DNA from: Saprospiraceae bacterium | GTDB lineage: Bacteria; Bacteroidota; Bacteroidia; Chitinophagales; Saprospiraceae | Direction: 5' to 3' | DNA length: 64,000 bases | Assembly: GCA_013001595.1 (NCBI GenBank) | Contig: JABDMH010000096.1 | Span: 47,018 to 111,017, forward strand | In this document: positions 8,782-20,000 of the stretch, one piece after another | Layout: each line of letters starts with the position of its first letter | Numbering within the stretch: position 1 is the first letter of the stretch | The notes under the pieces: model-generated | What the model was told of the DNA's origin: nothing | Seen by the model: the letters and a program-made list of their open reading frames with translations, nothing else | The model's database searches: none | Translations under genes and position numbers: made by a program

Positions 8782-10215
8782 TTATTGACCTAGACCAAGA
8801 GAATAGCCCCGTGTTCCGTCAAATTCGTAGAGGTTCTCCGTCTTGATCACATCGACATTTTCTTTAAGTGCCTGCTGCAATAGATTTGGAATGCTTGCAT
8901 TCTCTGCCGGCTTGCCATTACTCACTTCATAGCGACACCTCCAATGATCCGTACAAAATGTTTCATCAAAACCATTGGGCCAAACTTTTACTCCCCTGTT
9001 GGTGATCATTGACAGTGCGATATCAGAATTTAATTTCTGCAATTTTTCTGCAAGGCTGTCTGGATCACTGCCCTTCCAGTCAACAAATACATCCACACCT
9101 TTTAATACTTTGGCTGGAGAGGGTACACGCTTGTATTTGGGAAGATCAATTTTGAGCCCAACCTGATATTGCACTGAGGGCAATTTTTTTGGTGACAGAC
9201 CAAGACGAGAGATAATGGCTTCTCCAAATTCGGTTGTACTCACCAGCTTTGTGCTGATTCCTTCCTTAAATATGTCTTCCGTGTGGATTCCTTCTTCGAT
9301 GGCACATGACCAGGCATTCTTGATTTTTTGGGCAATCTCCTGCTGACCAATATGATTTAGCATCATGATGGAAGCTCGTAAAAGCCCCGAAGGATTTGCC
9401 ACATTTTTTCCTGCAATTGGTGGGGCGGAACCATGGATAGCTTCAAACATAGCACAACTTTCACCTACGTTTGCTGATCCAGCAAGACCTACAGAACCCG
9501 AGATCTGTGCGGCAATGTCAGACAATACATCTCCATATAGATTAGAGGTGACTACTACTTCAAACATTTCTGGACTATCTGCTAAGCGCGCAGCACCGAT
9601 GTCAATAATCCAGCTATCTGCTTCGATGTCAGGATATTCCTCAGCGATCTCAAGAAATACTTGATGAAACAATCCATCCGTATGCTTCATGATGTTATCC
9701 TTGACAAAGCAGCTCACCTTTTTTCGATTGTAAAGCTTTGCATATTCAAAGGCATAGCGGATTATTTTTTCACAGCCAGGTCTTGAAATTAACTTCAAGC
9801 ATTGGATAACCTCTTGCGTCTGCTGATGCTCAATACCTGCATAAAGATCCTCCTCGTTTTCTCTAATGATAACCACATCCATTTTCGGATGTTTGGTATT
9901 CACGTATGGATAAAAACTTTTACAAGGTCTAATGTTGGCAAAGAGTCCGAGGGCCTTCCTCAAGGTTACATTCAGGCTTTTATATCCACCACCCTGGGGA
10001 GTGGTGATGGGAGCCTTGAGAAATACTTTGTTTTTTCGAATACTTTCCCAAGCTAGTTCTGGTATGCCACTTGAATTTCCGGCCGGGTAGGCTTTTTCAC
10101 CGATCTCTACCTCCTCCCAATCAATTTTAGCACCTGCAGCATTTAGAATGTCTAAGGTGCAGTTCATGATTTCGGGTCCAATGCCATCTCCTTTTGCTAC
10201 TGTAACTTTTTGCAT
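8782..10215 (-). CDS. icd: NADP-type isocitrate dehydrogenase (Thermus/Rickettsia-like, extended C-terminus)
   Basis: TCA-cycle enzyme turning isocitrate into 2-oxoglutarate and CO2 in the cytoplasm. I start it at 10215 (MQKVTVAKGDGIGPEI); the 18 codons upstream are open but not family-like. The isocitrate-binding residues fit S80, N82, R86 and R96 in 'YKSLNVTLRKALGLFANIRP', and the catalytic/metal region shows 'NLYGDVLSDIAAQISG' and 'FEAIHGSAPPIAGKNVANP'. About 130 residues follow the core, ending 'ENLYEFDGTRGYSLGLGQ', as in the roughly 480-residue Thermus/Rickettsia group. It is the third gene of a minus-strand cluster after two small ORFs, divergent from a LysR regulator that may control it. 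Confidence 0.93.
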   Translation of the reverse strand: MQKVTVAKGDGIGPEIMNCTLDILNAAGAKIDWEEVEIGEKAYPAGNSSGIPELAWESIRKNKVFLKAPITTPQGGGYKSLNVTLRKALGLFANIRPCKSFYPYVNTKHPKMDVVIIRENEEDLYAGIEHQQTQEVIQCLKLISRPGCEKIIRYAFEYAKLYNRKKVSCFVKDNIMKHTDGLFHQVFLEIAEEYPDIEADSWIIDIGAARLADSPEMFEVVVTSNLYGDVLSDIAAQISGSVGLAGSANVGESCAMFEAIHGSAPPIAGKNVANPSGLLRASIMMLNHIGQQEIAQKIKNAWSCAIEEGIHTEDIFKEGISTKLVSTTEFGEAIISRLGLSPKKLPSVQYQVGLKIDLPKYKRVPSPAKVLKGVDVFVDWKGSDPDSLAEKLQKLNSDIALSMITNRGVKVWPNGFDETFCTDHWRCRYEVSNGKPAENASIPNLLQQALKENVDVIKTENLYEFDGTRGYSLGLGQ

Positions 10216-10298
10216 AGTTGATAAATTATTTAGTTGGTCCTTCTGATTCGTTATTGTATTGATTGGCAAACGATTATTTGTCTAGATTGATTGGAAGC

Positions 10299-10598
10299 TT
10301 AGTAGTCTAGGGATAAATGAAGGATGCCATCAATTCTCACATTGGTCCCTGCTTTGCGTGCTTTGGCAATATGCATTTTAGCCATATTTCTTTCATGCTC
10401 CAATGACAATATTTTGCGGTTAACTACTGCATTGTCTGCACTATCATTCCCTTCGAATGATTTTAGTCTTTGGAACTTGTGAAAATTAATTTTTTGATCG
10501 ATGAGTGAGCCAATCACATCCATGGCCTCGGAGGGTGTGAATACACCATCTACCAATTGAACTTTCTGATCTACTTTAGTGGCTATCTGAGTTTTCAT
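10299..10598 (-). CDS. small conserved-looking hypothetical protein
   Basis: 99 residues, soluble, begins MKTQIATKVDQKVQLVDGVF and contains 'FTPSEAMDVIGSLIDQKINF' followed by a charged helix (LSLEHERNMAKMHIAKARKAG) and a final strand (RIDGILHLSLDY). The layout (a 'G.F.P.EA..V...L...KI.FH' opening, then one long helix) recalls small Bacteroidota proteins of unknown function. It lies 43 bases after the small membrane protein and 83 bases before isocitrate dehydrogenase on the same strand, so the three are probably one transcript. No function can be named. Confidence 0.65.
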   Translation of the reverse strand: MKTQIATKVDQKVQLVDGVFTPSEAMDVIGSLIDQKINFHKFQRLKSFEGNDSADNAVVNRKILSLEHERNMAKMHIAKARKAGTNVRIDGILHLSLDY

Positions 10599-10641
10599 AA
10601 TTAATTAATTTAGTTGTTAAAAAATTTGTGTTAGAAAATAT

Positions 10642-10890
10642 CTAGTCATTGAGGAGAAAAAGGCAAATCACGATTATTCCCGAGATGACTATTTCACTTA
10701 AGAATAAATCGCCCTGTGTCCTTGAGAAATATATCAATGCAGAGAATACAGCTGCCACAGCCGTGAACCTTACCAATTTAGTCGAGTGTATGGATAAAGG
10801 CTTCCAGGCATTAAGCTTATTGAATGTTGAAGATTGACTCCCAGTGGCTGTTTGACTGTTGCTTCCGATAGTAATTGTCTTAGCTTTCAT
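10642..10890 (-). CDS. small membrane protein, hypothetical
   Basis: 82 residues: a Thr/Ser-rich hydrophilic start, then two hydrophobic helices (VRFTAVAAVFSALIYF and EIVISGIIVICLFLL) ending at LLND. Probably an inner-membrane protein with two spans. It is the first gene of the minus-strand cluster that leads to the 99-residue protein and isocitrate dehydrogenase, and its start codon lies 38 bases from the T-N11-A dyad. The family is not recognised. An overlapping plus-strand frame is its shadow. Confidence 0.55.
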   Translation of the reverse strand: MKAKTITIGSNSQTATGSQSSTFNKLNAWKPLSIHSTKLVRFTAVAAVFSALIYFSRTQGDLFLSEIVISGIIVICLFLLND

Positions 10891-10927
10891 GTGTTAATTT
10901 TAATTTATTCTTCAAATATGAGCAATC

Positions 10928-10946
10928 AAATACATTAACGGTATTT
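10928..10946. promoter_or_regulatory. perfect dyad with T-N11-A, probable LysR operator
   Basis: The 19-base sequence AAATACATTAACGGTATTT is a perfect inverted repeat (AAATAC-N7-GTATTT) and contains the T-N11-A core typical of LysR-family binding sites (T10931, A10943). It lies in the 164-base gap between the divergent small-ORF/icd cluster and the lysR-type gene, where autoregulatory LysR operators normally sit. The sequence is seen directly; binding by this regulator is inferred. Confidence 0.6.
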
Positions 10947-11054
10947 AATATTATTCATCATATACATAAACACATCTTATGACATAAAGCTTTTTGCTTG
11001 ATTGTCATTCATTTGTGTTCTTTATATTGGAGTTCGAATGCATAATATTTGCTA

Positions 11055-11975
11055 ATGAATTATACACTGCATCAATTGCAGATCTTTCAAAAGATCGTGG
11101 AGTGTGAAAGTGTGACCAAAGCTGCACAGGAACTTTACTTGAGTCAACCAGCAGTATCGATCCAACTGAAGAAGTTTCAAGATCAGTTTTCTATTCCTTT
11201 GACTGAAGTCGTAGGACGGAAGCTTTATATAACTGACTTTGGAAAAGAGATCGCCACTGCTGCAGAAAGGATATTGAATGAAGTGGAGGCCATCACTTAC
11301 AAGACAATGGCCTACCAGGGGGAGCTCTCGGGCAAACTCAAGTTTTCCATTGTATCAACGGCTAAATATGTGTTGCCTTATTTTTTGTCTGGCTTCATGG
11401 CCGATGCCAGGGGCGTGGATTTGAATATTAATGTAACCAATAAGGCATCAGTACTTAGGAGCTTAGAGGAGAATAAAGTTGATTTTGCGCTCGTTTCGGT
11501 CATACCTGATCTTCTGAAAATCAATAAGGTACAGTTGATGCAAAACAAACTATTCCTTGTTGCTAGCTCCAAGCTCAAGGTAGGCAAGCGATCAAAGTGG
11601 AAGTTCTTGGAGGATGTACCACTTATATATCGAGAAGAAGGTTCAGCTACCCGGGCTGCGATGGAGGATTTTATCGAGAAAAATGCCTTGCCTACCTATA
11701 AGAAGATGGAGATGATGTCAAATGAAGCCCTCAAACAGGCAGTCATTGCCGGTCTTGGTTGTTCCATCATGCCGCTGATAGGGATCAGGGACAGTCTCAA
11801 AAATGGCGAGTTGCAGATCATCCCAACCAAAGGGCTACCCATCATCACCCATTGGAACCTTATTTGGCTTACCTCAAAGAGGTTGTCACCGGTTGCATTG
11901 GCTTTTTTAGATTATGTAGAGCGGGAGAAAGATATGATTATACAGGATACCTTTGAATGGTTTGAGCGTTACTAG
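11055..11975 (+). CDS. LysR family transcriptional regulator
   Basis: DNA-binding regulator of 306 residues, ATG start at 11055. The N-terminal winged helix-turn-helix is clear: 'LHQLQIFQKIVECESVTKAA' then QELYLSQPAVSIQLKKFQ, about residues 5-45. A substrate-binding periplasmic-like domain follows (FSIVSTAKYVLPYFLSGF; 'ENKVDFALVSVIPDLL'; 'AVIAGLGCSIMPLIGI'). It is transcribed away from the small-ORF/icd cluster, the usual arrangement for a LysR regulator and its target, and a T-N11-A dyad lies between them. The length and motifs recall the CbbR/CysB-like branch, but the inducer is unknown. Confidence 0.93.
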   Translation: MNYTLHQLQIFQKIVECESVTKAAQELYLSQPAVSIQLKKFQDQFSIPLTEVVGRKLYITDFGKEIATAAERILNEVEAITYKTMAYQGELSGKLKFSIVSTAKYVLPYFLSGFMADARGVDLNINVTNKASVLRSLEENKVDFALVSVIPDLLKINKVQLMQNKLFLVASSKLKVGKRSKWKFLEDVPLIYREEGSATRAAMEDFIEKNALPTYKKMEMMSNEALKQAVIAGLGCSIMPLIGIRDSLKNGELQIIPTKGLPIITHWNLIWLTSKRLSPVALAFLDYVEREKDMIIQDTFEWFERY

Positions 11976-12153
11976 AAGTAGTAAACAGTGAACTGGGAAG
12001 GAGTGAACAATGCGGTCGTTTATGCGATCTACGATTATTCACAATGTGGGCTCAGAACTAACTAGGATTATTCTTATATACAGCCTACTGCACCTGGAAA
12101 ATGGGCTTACTATTTCGACAGAAATCACTTAATTTTAGAGTCAGTGTATCGCT

Positions 12154-13593
12154 ATGAATTGTCACAATTATCATTCTTTCCAAAGTCGACGTGAGTTTCT
12201 ATCCAAATCTGCCCTTGGCTTGGGTGCGTTGAGCTTATCGGCATTACTTGATCCACTGGCAGGTCAATCTCTGCAAAGTAATGAACCATCCCGAGACCTG
12301 CCTCACTTTGCTCCCAAGGCCAAACGGGTTATTTATCTTTTTCAAAGTGGGGCCCCATCTCAGATGGATCTCTTTGATCATAAACCCCTTTTACAAAAGA
12401 TGTATGGAGAAGAGCTGCCGGCATCCGTACGTCAGGGCCAACGACTTACGGGCATGACGGCTGGGCAAACCTCTTTTCCGCTGGCAGGAACACTATTTGA
12501 TTTTAAAAAACATGGAAAAGCAGGCACCTGGATGAGTGAGCTCGTACCTCATCAGTCAAAGATTGTTAACGATGTATGTTTTGTACATTCCATGCATACC
12601 GAAGCCATCAATCACGATCCGGCAGCTACTTTCATCCAGACAGGTTCCCAGTTTCCTGGTAGGCCTTCAATGGGTTCCTGGATAGATTACGGATTGGGGT
12701 CTACTAATGAGAATTTACCATCATTTATTGTACTCAATACCAAAGGCAAAGGTGGTCAACCGCTCTATGCTCGTCTATGGGGAAATGGGTTTTTACCATC
12801 TCAGCATCAGGGTGTGCAATTTAGATCGGGGAAAGATCCTGTACTATACCTCACCAATCCTCCAGGTATAGATCGAGCACATAGACGGGAGCAGCTTGAT
12901 TTTCTTAGACAACTGCAAGAGAATCAATTTCAATCCATCAAGGATCCCGAAATCGAGGCTCGGATTGCCCAATACGAGATGGCATTTCGCATGCAGCACT
13001 CCGTTCCTGAAATGACCGACACCAGCGGAGAGCCTGATTATATATATGATCTGTATGGCCCAGATGCTAGAATTCCTGGAACCTATGCTGCAAATTGTAT
13101 CCTTGCCCGTAGATTGGCCGAAAAAGGAGTGAGATTCATTCAATTGTATCATCGTGGATGGGATCAGCATGGTGATTTACCAAAGTTTATTAAACGGCAA
13201 TGTCGGGAAACGGATCAGCCTTCGGCGGCACTAATTACAGACCTTAAGCAGCGCGGGTTACTAGATGACACACTGGTGATCTGGGGTGGTGAATTTGGTA
13301 GGACTAACTATTCTCAGGGCCAACTTTCTAAAACCAACTACGGTCGAGATCACCACCCCAAATGCTTTAGCCTTTGGATGGCTGGAGCTGGGATCAAGAA
13401 AGGATTTACCTATGGAAAGACAGATGATTTTAGCTACAATGTGGTTGAAAACCCTGTACACATACATGATTTTCAAGCTACCATTATGCATCTGCTTGGC
13501 ATCGACCATGAAAAGTTTACCTATAAGTTCCAGGGAAGGCGTTATCGACTTACAGATGTACACGGTAAAATAGTCAAAGACATTTTAGCATAA
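12154..13593 (+). CDS. DUF1501 protein with Tat signal
   Basis: Exported protein of the DUF1501 family (alkaline-phosphatase-like fold, catalytic role not established). A twin-arginine signal is visible: [20 protein letters not shown] at residues 11-30. Domain hallmarks include '[20 protein letters not shown]', '[20 protein letters not shown]', '[16 protein letters not shown]', '[10 protein letters not shown]' and '[19 protein letters not shown]', which keep the Asp/His metal-type residues of the fold. It sits 102 bases before the two DUF1549/DUF1553 cytochrome genes on the same strand; DUF1501 and DUF1553 genes are neighbours in Planctomycetes and some Bacteroidota, so a shared exported complex or pathway is likely. 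Tat export suggests a metal cofactor is loaded in the cytoplasm. Confidence 0.88.
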   Translation: MNCHNYHSFQSRREFLSKSALGLGALSLSALLDPLAGQSLQSNEPSRDLPHFAPKAKRVIYLFQSGAPSQMDLFDHKPLLQKMYGEELPASVRQGQRLTGMTAGQTSFPLAGTLFDFKKHGKAGTWMSELVPHQSKIVNDVCFVHSMHTEAINHDPAATFIQTGSQFPGRPSMGSWIDYGLGSTNENLPSFIVLNTKGKGGQPLYARLWGNGFLPSQHQGVQFRSGKDPVLYLTNPPGIDRAHRREQLDFLRQLQENQFQSIKDPEIEARIAQYEMAFRMQHSVPEMTDTSGEPDYIYDLYGPDARIPGTYAANCILARRLAEKGVRFIQLYHRGWDQHGDLPKFIKRQCRETDQPSAALITDLKQRGLLDDTLVIWGGEFGRTNYSQGQLSKTNYGRDHHPKCFSLWMAGAGIKKGFTYGKTDDFSYNVVENPVHIHDFQATIMHLLGIDHEKFTYKFQGRRYRLTDVHGKIVKDILA

Positions 13594-13695
13594 ATAAATG
13601 CTTACATCCCAGCAAAAACCTGCGAAGAAGATGATACGGAACTCCAATAGTGAGGGAATGAGTAGCGAACAGTTAATGTGTTTTCCCATTTGTAA

Positions 13696-16600
13696 ATGCG
13701 TAGTGTGAAATTCGAGCATGTTTTGATGGGTCCACAAAGAATGCCATTGATGGCAATGCTGCTCAGTCTCGGGCTCTTGGCCTGTCGCTCTGAGATGCCG
13801 GTAGACTTGATGGATGCTTACAATGAATTACCCGAAAAGATCGACTTCAACTTTCACATCAAGCCCATCCTTTCTGATCGTTGTTATTCCTGTCATGGAC
13901 CGGATGACAACACTCGCGAAGCCAATCTACGACTTGACCAGGAGAGATCGGCTTTTGGTAGATTGGAAGATGGAGGTCAAGCCATTGTTACCAAAGACCT
14001 AAAGAATAGCGTGGCTTGGAAAAGGATCATCAGTGAAGATCCGGAGTTGATGATGCCTCCACCAGAAGCACATCTCGCACTGACATTGAAAGAGAAAGCG
14101 ATGATTGGGAGATGGATAGAACAAGGTGCGGAGTGGAAAAATCACTGGGCGTTCATTCCTCCTCGAAAGGTAACACCACCAGATTCAGATTCGTCTTGGC
14201 CAATTAACGAGATAGATCAATTCATTTTGGCCGAAATGACTTCACTTGGTTTGGAGCCGTCTTCGATGGTCGAAAAGGAACGATTGTTACGCAGAGTGAC
14301 GATGGACCTGACCGGACTTCCACCGACATTGCAGGAAATCGATGCCTTTATAGCAGACAAAAGCCCTGAAGCGTATGAGCATGTGGTAGACCGTCTTTTG
14401 AGTGACATCGCTCATGCGGAACGTTTGGCTTTGGAATGGATGGATGTAGCCCGCTATGCCGATACGCATGGTATCCATGCAGATGGTTTGCGTATCATGT
14501 GGCCTTGGCGAGATTGGGTCATTAAGGCGTTTCATGAAAACATGTCATATGATCAATTCGTTACCTGGCAGCTGGCAGGTGATTTGTACCCCAATGCTAC
14601 GCGCGAACAAAAACTGGCTACCGGCTTTCATCGAAATCACGTTGCGAATACGGAATCGGGTATTGTCCCCGAGGAGTTTCGGCTGCAGTATGTAGCGGAC
14701 CGCACCAACACAACAGCGACTGCCATTATGGGCCTCACTGCCGAATGTGCAGCCTGTCATGATCATAAATTTGATCCGATCTCTCAGAAAGAGTATTACC
14801 AGATGTCGGCCTTCTTTAACAATGTGCATGAATTGGGTATGCTTGGCACAGATCAAAATTTTGGTCCTACCGTATTGCTGCCGGGTCCAGAAACAGAGCT
14901 GGTGTTGTCCGCCTTAGATGCGAAAATTGAAGAGTTGGAACAATCCGTGCAGGAGCATCAACCAGATGTAGATGCACTCAAGATGTATTTAGAAACACTG
15001 GACCTTGATCGGATACCACTACCAAAACCCGATGGCTATTTCCCTCTCGATAAGCTCACTCCCCATGCTAAAAGAAATGGCAGCTTGCTAGATCGCAACC
15101 CGCGCAGCATCGTATATGGGGATGCGGATCTTGTCGAAGGTAAGATCGGTCATGCAATCCGGATCGACACTGACTATGAAGTGCTACGTTTTTCCGGAGT
15201 CAAACACTTCGAAATCTATGAGGGATTTTCAGGTGGAGCATGGATCAATGTTGATGAATTAGGCACTTTTCAGACCATCATGGGCAATATTGGATCCAAG
15301 AATGATAGTTGGCGTGGGTGGATTTTCTATATCGATACCATAGGCAGACCAGCAGTCAGTATCGTTCACTCCTTGTCTCACAATTACATTCAGCTGGTCG
15401 CACAGGAAAGAATTGATCCGCTGGTATGGCATCAGCTCTTTTTCACCTACGATGGTTCTACTCACGCCTCAGGAGTTCAGATTTATTTGGACGGTCGTAA
15501 ACTGAACTTAGATGTACACTTCGATCGACTGTATAAGAATATTCAACCAGCCAAGAATAGAAACTACACGCCTGATCCCAAGCGCTCTATGCGGATGGGA
15601 AGGGGTAGTCAGTATCTTTTTTCGCATAAAGATGATGGTGTGCTGGTTGGGGCAATAGATCAGGTCCGCACTTACCATCAATGGTTGTCACCCCTAGAAG
15701 TGAGGAAGCTTTATCAGATAGATCAGGGAGCTAAGTTGCAGCTACCTAGCAATGAGTCTGATGTACTATTACATTTCAAAAACCGTCTGGATCATTCCTA
15801 TCAAGATATGCATGCATCTCTACAAAGCTTGCGAACTGAGCGATTAAGTGCCATCGATACAGTTTTGGAGTCCATGGTTTTGAGTGAAATGAAGCATCCA
15901 AGAAAAACACATGTGCTGAACAGGGGACAATATGATGATTTAGGTGAGGTCGTCGATGCTCAAGTACCTAATGCCATTCCCCCCTCATTTGAAGGCTTTG
16001 GTAAGAATCGGTTGGGTCTGGCTCAATGGCTTTTTCACCCCGATCATCCATTAACGGCCAGGGTTGCGGTTAATAGATATTGGCAGATGCTCTTTGGACG
16101 TGGTCTGGTAGAAACCACACATGATTTTGGTAGCCAAGGTGCTTTACCTACTCATCCTCGTTTGCTTGATTGGCTGGCGGTAAGCTTTATTGATGATGGA
16201 TGGGACTTGCGTAAGCTCTTGAAGATGATGGTGATGTCTGCTTCCTATCGTCAATCAGCAGACCGTTCAGAGCATCAGTTATCAATTGATCCAAATAATT
16301 TATTTCTGAGTAGTGGACCTAGTTATCGATGGCCAGCGGAAATTATCCGCGACAACGCATTGGCTGCAAGCGATCTACTCAATCCAAAGGTAGGCGGTAG
16401 AAGTGTTAAGCCCTATCAACCACCTGATCTCTGGAAGGACTTGAACGAATTTTCTGGATACTTAAATACCTATCAGCAAGATACTGGTCAAGAATTATAC
16501 CGACGCAGCTTATATACCTTCATTCGTCGAACCTCGCCACCTCCTGCAATGACCACTTTCGATGCACCTAACCGTGCATTGTGTGTAGTAAAACGAGAAC

Positions 16601-16956
16601 GAACCAATACCCCACTTCAGGCCCTGGTCCTGATGAATGATCCGCAGCTGGTGGAAGCTGCCCGCGTGATTGCTATACACATGCAGCAAAAAGGTGGACT
16701 CCAACTGGCGGACCAGTTACAGTATGCTTTTAGACGTCTCACAGGTCGGAGTGCCACTCCTGCTGAGCTCGTCATTCTGACCAATCAATATGAAGAATCA
16801 ACCAGACGTTTTCTCTCCGATCCAGACGCAGCCACGAAGCTATTGGAAGTGGGTGATTATCCACATGATGATGCGTTTGATCAGACCAATACTGCGGCCT
16901 TAACCGTGGTGGCCAATGCCATCATGAATTTTGACGAGACCTATATGAAACGATAA
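13696..16956 (+). CDS. PSCyt1-DUF1549-LamG-DUF1553 cytochrome lipoprotein (first of a tandem pair)
   Basis: Large lipoprotein of up to 1086 residues; a signal with lipobox Cys30 (LSLGLLAC) is best explained by an internal ATG at Met11 or Met16. Domains in order: planctomycete cytochrome c PSCyt1 with heme motif C63-YSC-H67, DUF1549 (about 168-380) with a second heme motif C351-AAC-H355, a LamG/concanavalin-like beta-sandwich (about 450-665, with 'FFTYDGSTHASGVQIYLDGR') and DUF1553 (about 735-1060, with 'TARVAVNRYWQMLFGRGLVE'). These combinations suggest electron transfer plus carbohydrate binding at the cell surface; the enzyme activity is unknown. It is paralogous to the next gene, with the same end (NFDETYMKR versus NFDEAYMKR). 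Confidence 0.9.
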   Translation: MRSVKFEHVLMGPQRMPLMAMLLSLGLLACRSEMPVDLMDAYNELPEKIDFNFHIKPILSDRCYSCHGPDDNTREANLRLDQERSAFGRLEDGGQAIVTKDLKNSVAWKRIISEDPELMMPPPEAHLALTLKEKAMIGRWIEQGAEWKNHWAFIPPRKVTPPDSDSSWPINEIDQFILAEMTSLGLEPSSMVEKERLLRRVTMDLTGLPPTLQEIDAFIADKSPEAYEHVVDRLLSDIAHAERLALEWMDVARYADTHGIHADGLRIMWPWRDWVIKAFHENMSYDQFVTWQLAGDLYPNATREQKLATGFHRNHVANTESGIVPEEFRLQYVADRTNTTATAIMGLTAECAACHDHKFDPISQKEYYQMSAFFNNVHELGMLGTDQNFGPTVLLPGPETELVLSALDAKIEELEQSVQEHQPDVDALKMYLETLDLDRIPLPKPDGYFPLDKLTPHAKRNGSLLDRNPRSIVYGDADLVEGKIGHAIRIDTDYEVLRFSGVKHFEIYEGFSGGAWINVDELGTFQTIMGNIGSKNDSWRGWIFYIDTIGRPAVSIVHSLSHNYIQLVAQERIDPLVWHQLFFTYDGSTHASGVQIYLDGRKLNLDVHFDRLYKNIQPAKNRNYTPDPKRSMRMGRGSQYLFSHKDDGVLVGAIDQVRTYHQWLSPLEVRKLYQIDQGAKLQLPSNESDVLLHFKNRLDHSYQDMHASLQSLRTERLSAIDTVLESMVLSEMKHPRKTHVLNRGQYDDLGEVVDAQVPNAIPPSFEGFGKNRLGLAQWLFHPDHPLTARVAVNRYWQMLFGRGLVETTHDFGSQGALPTHPRLLDWLAVSFIDDGWDLRKLLKMMVMSASYRQSADRSEHQLSIDPNNLFLSSGPSYRWPAEIIRDNALAASDLLNPKVGGRSVKPYQPPDLWKDLNEFSGYLNTYQQDTGQELYRRSLYTFIRRTSPPPAMTTFDAPNRALCVVKRERTNTPLQALVLMNDPQLVEAARVIAIHMQQKGGLQLADQLQYAFRRLTGRSATPAELVILTNQYEESTRRFLSDPDAATKLLEVGDYPHDDAFDQTNTAALTVVANAIMNFDETYMKR

Positions 16957-17046
16957 AATCTAACCGATGCAGAGTGCTAAAGCCTCCATATTTTGGTTTG
17001 AGGATAGTGTAATTCCTTGCTACACTATAAATCGAGTGCTTTTAAT

Positions 17047-20000
17047 ATGATACGTAAAAATATTGGTCAATGCAGATTTGCAAAGGTGGCATGGTTTCAT
17101 ACCATGTTTATTGGGATGTTGCTCTCGGGTTGTGGATCAAATGTTCCCCCTGAGCTGGTACAAACTTTTGATGCATTACCGGATAGGATCGACTTCAATT
17201 TTCATGTTCGGCCCATTCTTTCGGACCGGTGCTACGCTTGTCATGGCCCAGATGATAATACGCGAGAAGCCGATCTGCGGCTTGATCAAGAGCAGCATGC
17301 CTTTGCCAACTTAGCGAGTGGAGGTCGAGCCATTGTTCGCGGAGATTTAGATCGCAGTAAGATCTGGCAACGCATCCTTTCTGATGACCCAGAACGGATG
17401 ATGCCTCCTCCAAAATCACACTTGGTATTAAGTGCGGAAGAAAAGGCAATTATTGGAAAATGGATCGAGCAAGGGGCGGAATGGAAGGAGCATTGGGCAT
17501 TTATACCACCAGAAAAAAAGCAGGTTCCTTCGATCGCAGATCCTTGGGTAATCAATGAGGTTGATCAGTTCATTCTAAGAAAACTAAAGTCCAACGGTCT
17601 TCAACCTTCATCCGAGGCTGGTAAGGAGCAGCTCATACGTAGACTCACCTTGGACCTTACAGGTTTACCTCCATCCATTGTGGATACTGAACAGTTTCTA
17701 GCTGATCAAAGTCCAACAGCCTATGAGAGGGTGGTAGATCGACTCTTGCAAAGCACAGCTCATGCTGAACACCTTACTGTGGGTTGGCTTGATGTGGCAC
17801 GTTATGGAGATACCCAAGGTTTGCACACAGATGCCGAAAGACGTTATTGGCCATGGCGCGATTGGGCCATCAAGGCTTTTCTCAGAAATCTTTCATATGA
17901 CCAATTCATCTTGTGGCAAATGGCAGGGGATCTCTTACCGGATGCAACACCTGAGCAAAAACTGGCGACCGCCTTTCATCGCTTGCACCCCATGAGTTCT
18001 GAGGGAGGGATTCCCAACGAAGAGTTTCGCCAAAAGTATGTAATGGATCGAACCAATACAACGGCAACTACTTTTCTAGGACTGACACTTGAATGCGCCA
18101 GTTGCCATGACCATAAGTTTGATCCGATTAGTCAGCAGGAATACTATGAAATGTCGGCTTTTTTCAATCAACTAGATGAGTTGGGATTGGTAAATGAGTC
18201 CACAGTGGACGATCCGAGTCTACGCACTAAGCACTCCTCTGGGCCTGTCATTTTGTTGCCGGACTCTCTTCAAGACCATATGCTAGCTTCCATCGATCGC
18301 CGACTTGAGGAAGTAAAGGTGGAAAGGAGTCAACTGGAGAAATCTCTGACAGCCGACTATATTCAGTCCTTACCACAAACCGATGCGCTTACAAAACCTA
18401 TACGTACGGTTGCCTTGGAAAAAATAAGTAGCCATCCCATCAAAGATGGTGTAGTTCATCGCATCCAGAATAACCTTCCGATTAATCAGGTGGTGGACAA
18501 TGACCGACGATCACTGGCTTGTGGTAATCTCAAAGTTGTCGAAGGGAAGGTGGGAGCTGGATTACGATCTGAAGAAGAGATGGACATTGTTTTTTTAAAA
18601 GAAGTAGGAGACATTGAAATGTATGAAGCACTCAGTGTGGGTGCATGGATCCGAACGGAGAAACAAGGAGAGAATCAGACCATAGTCGGAAATAGTGGGG
18701 CGATGGGTAATGGTTGGCGTGGATGGGATTTCTACATAGATTCTCTCAATCGGCCAGCACTGAAGCTCGTCAGTATGTTGCCGCATAACTACTTGGAGGT
18801 AGTGGCCAATGAGAAGGTAAAAGTAGATCAGTGGCATCATTTATTCTTTACTTATGATGGCAGTGGAGAAGCGACAGGTGTAGCTCTATACTTAGATGGT
18901 AGAAAATTGGATGTATGGATCAGGCACGATGAATTGTATGGAACCATCAAAAGGCGGTGGCGAGTACGTTCAGAATGGCCAACACGGCCACTGATGGTAT
19001 TCAGAAGCGGCCGCTATCACACGGGCGAAAATGGTGTGTTTAAAGGCAGCATTGATCAACTACACTTTTTTGATCAATGTATTTCAGCATTTGAAGTGGC
19101 TCGATGGTATGAGCAAGAATCTGGTCAACAGATTAAAGAGGATATGCATTGGGCTGACCATGTACAAATGCATCACCTTGAAAAATCTCCTTTGCATGCT
19201 GAGCGTAGGGAGCTTCTCAGGCAGAAAGTGGAGTTGATCAAGGAGGTACCCGATATGATGGTCCTTGAAGATCGAGTCCAACCTAGACCTACTTTCGTGC
19301 TAGACAGGGGGCAGTATGATCAACCGTTGCAACAGGTGTTTCCCACCACCCCACGTGTTTTAGGAGAATTTTCAAAAGAATTGCCAAGGAATAGACTTGG
19401 CTTGGCAAAGTGGATGGTGGACGCTGCAAATCCCTTAACTGCAAGAGTGGCTGTAAATCGGTATTGGCAGATGCTCTTTGGAGCAGGGATGGTAAGTACG
19501 CCTCACGATTTTGGAGTTCAGGGAGCACTCCCTAGTCATCCAGACTTACTCGATTGGTTAGCAATCACTTTCATAGAATCGGGCTGGGATCTCCGCGCCT
19601 TACTGAAAAAACTGGTCATGTCGCGTACCTACCGCCAACAGTCAGTGCCTGACCCCACGCATGTAGAAAAAGACCCCGACAACCGTTTGTTGGCGCGAGC
19701 ACCCAGTTACCGTTGGCCGGCAGAAACCATCAGAGATCATGCCCTGGCAGTCAGTGGTCTATTGGTCCATCAGCTGGGTGGGCCGAGTGTAAAGCCTCAT
19801 CAACCTGATGGAATCTGGGATTTTGGAAGCTTAGTCACCGGGCCATATGAGGTAGGTACGGGCAATGATCTGTACCGGCGAAGTATGTATACCTATATCC
19901 GTCGAACCTCTCCACACCCATCCATGGTTGCCTTCGATGCACCAGATCGACTGCTATGTACCGCCAAGCGAGAGCAGACCAATACACCTTTGCAAGCACT

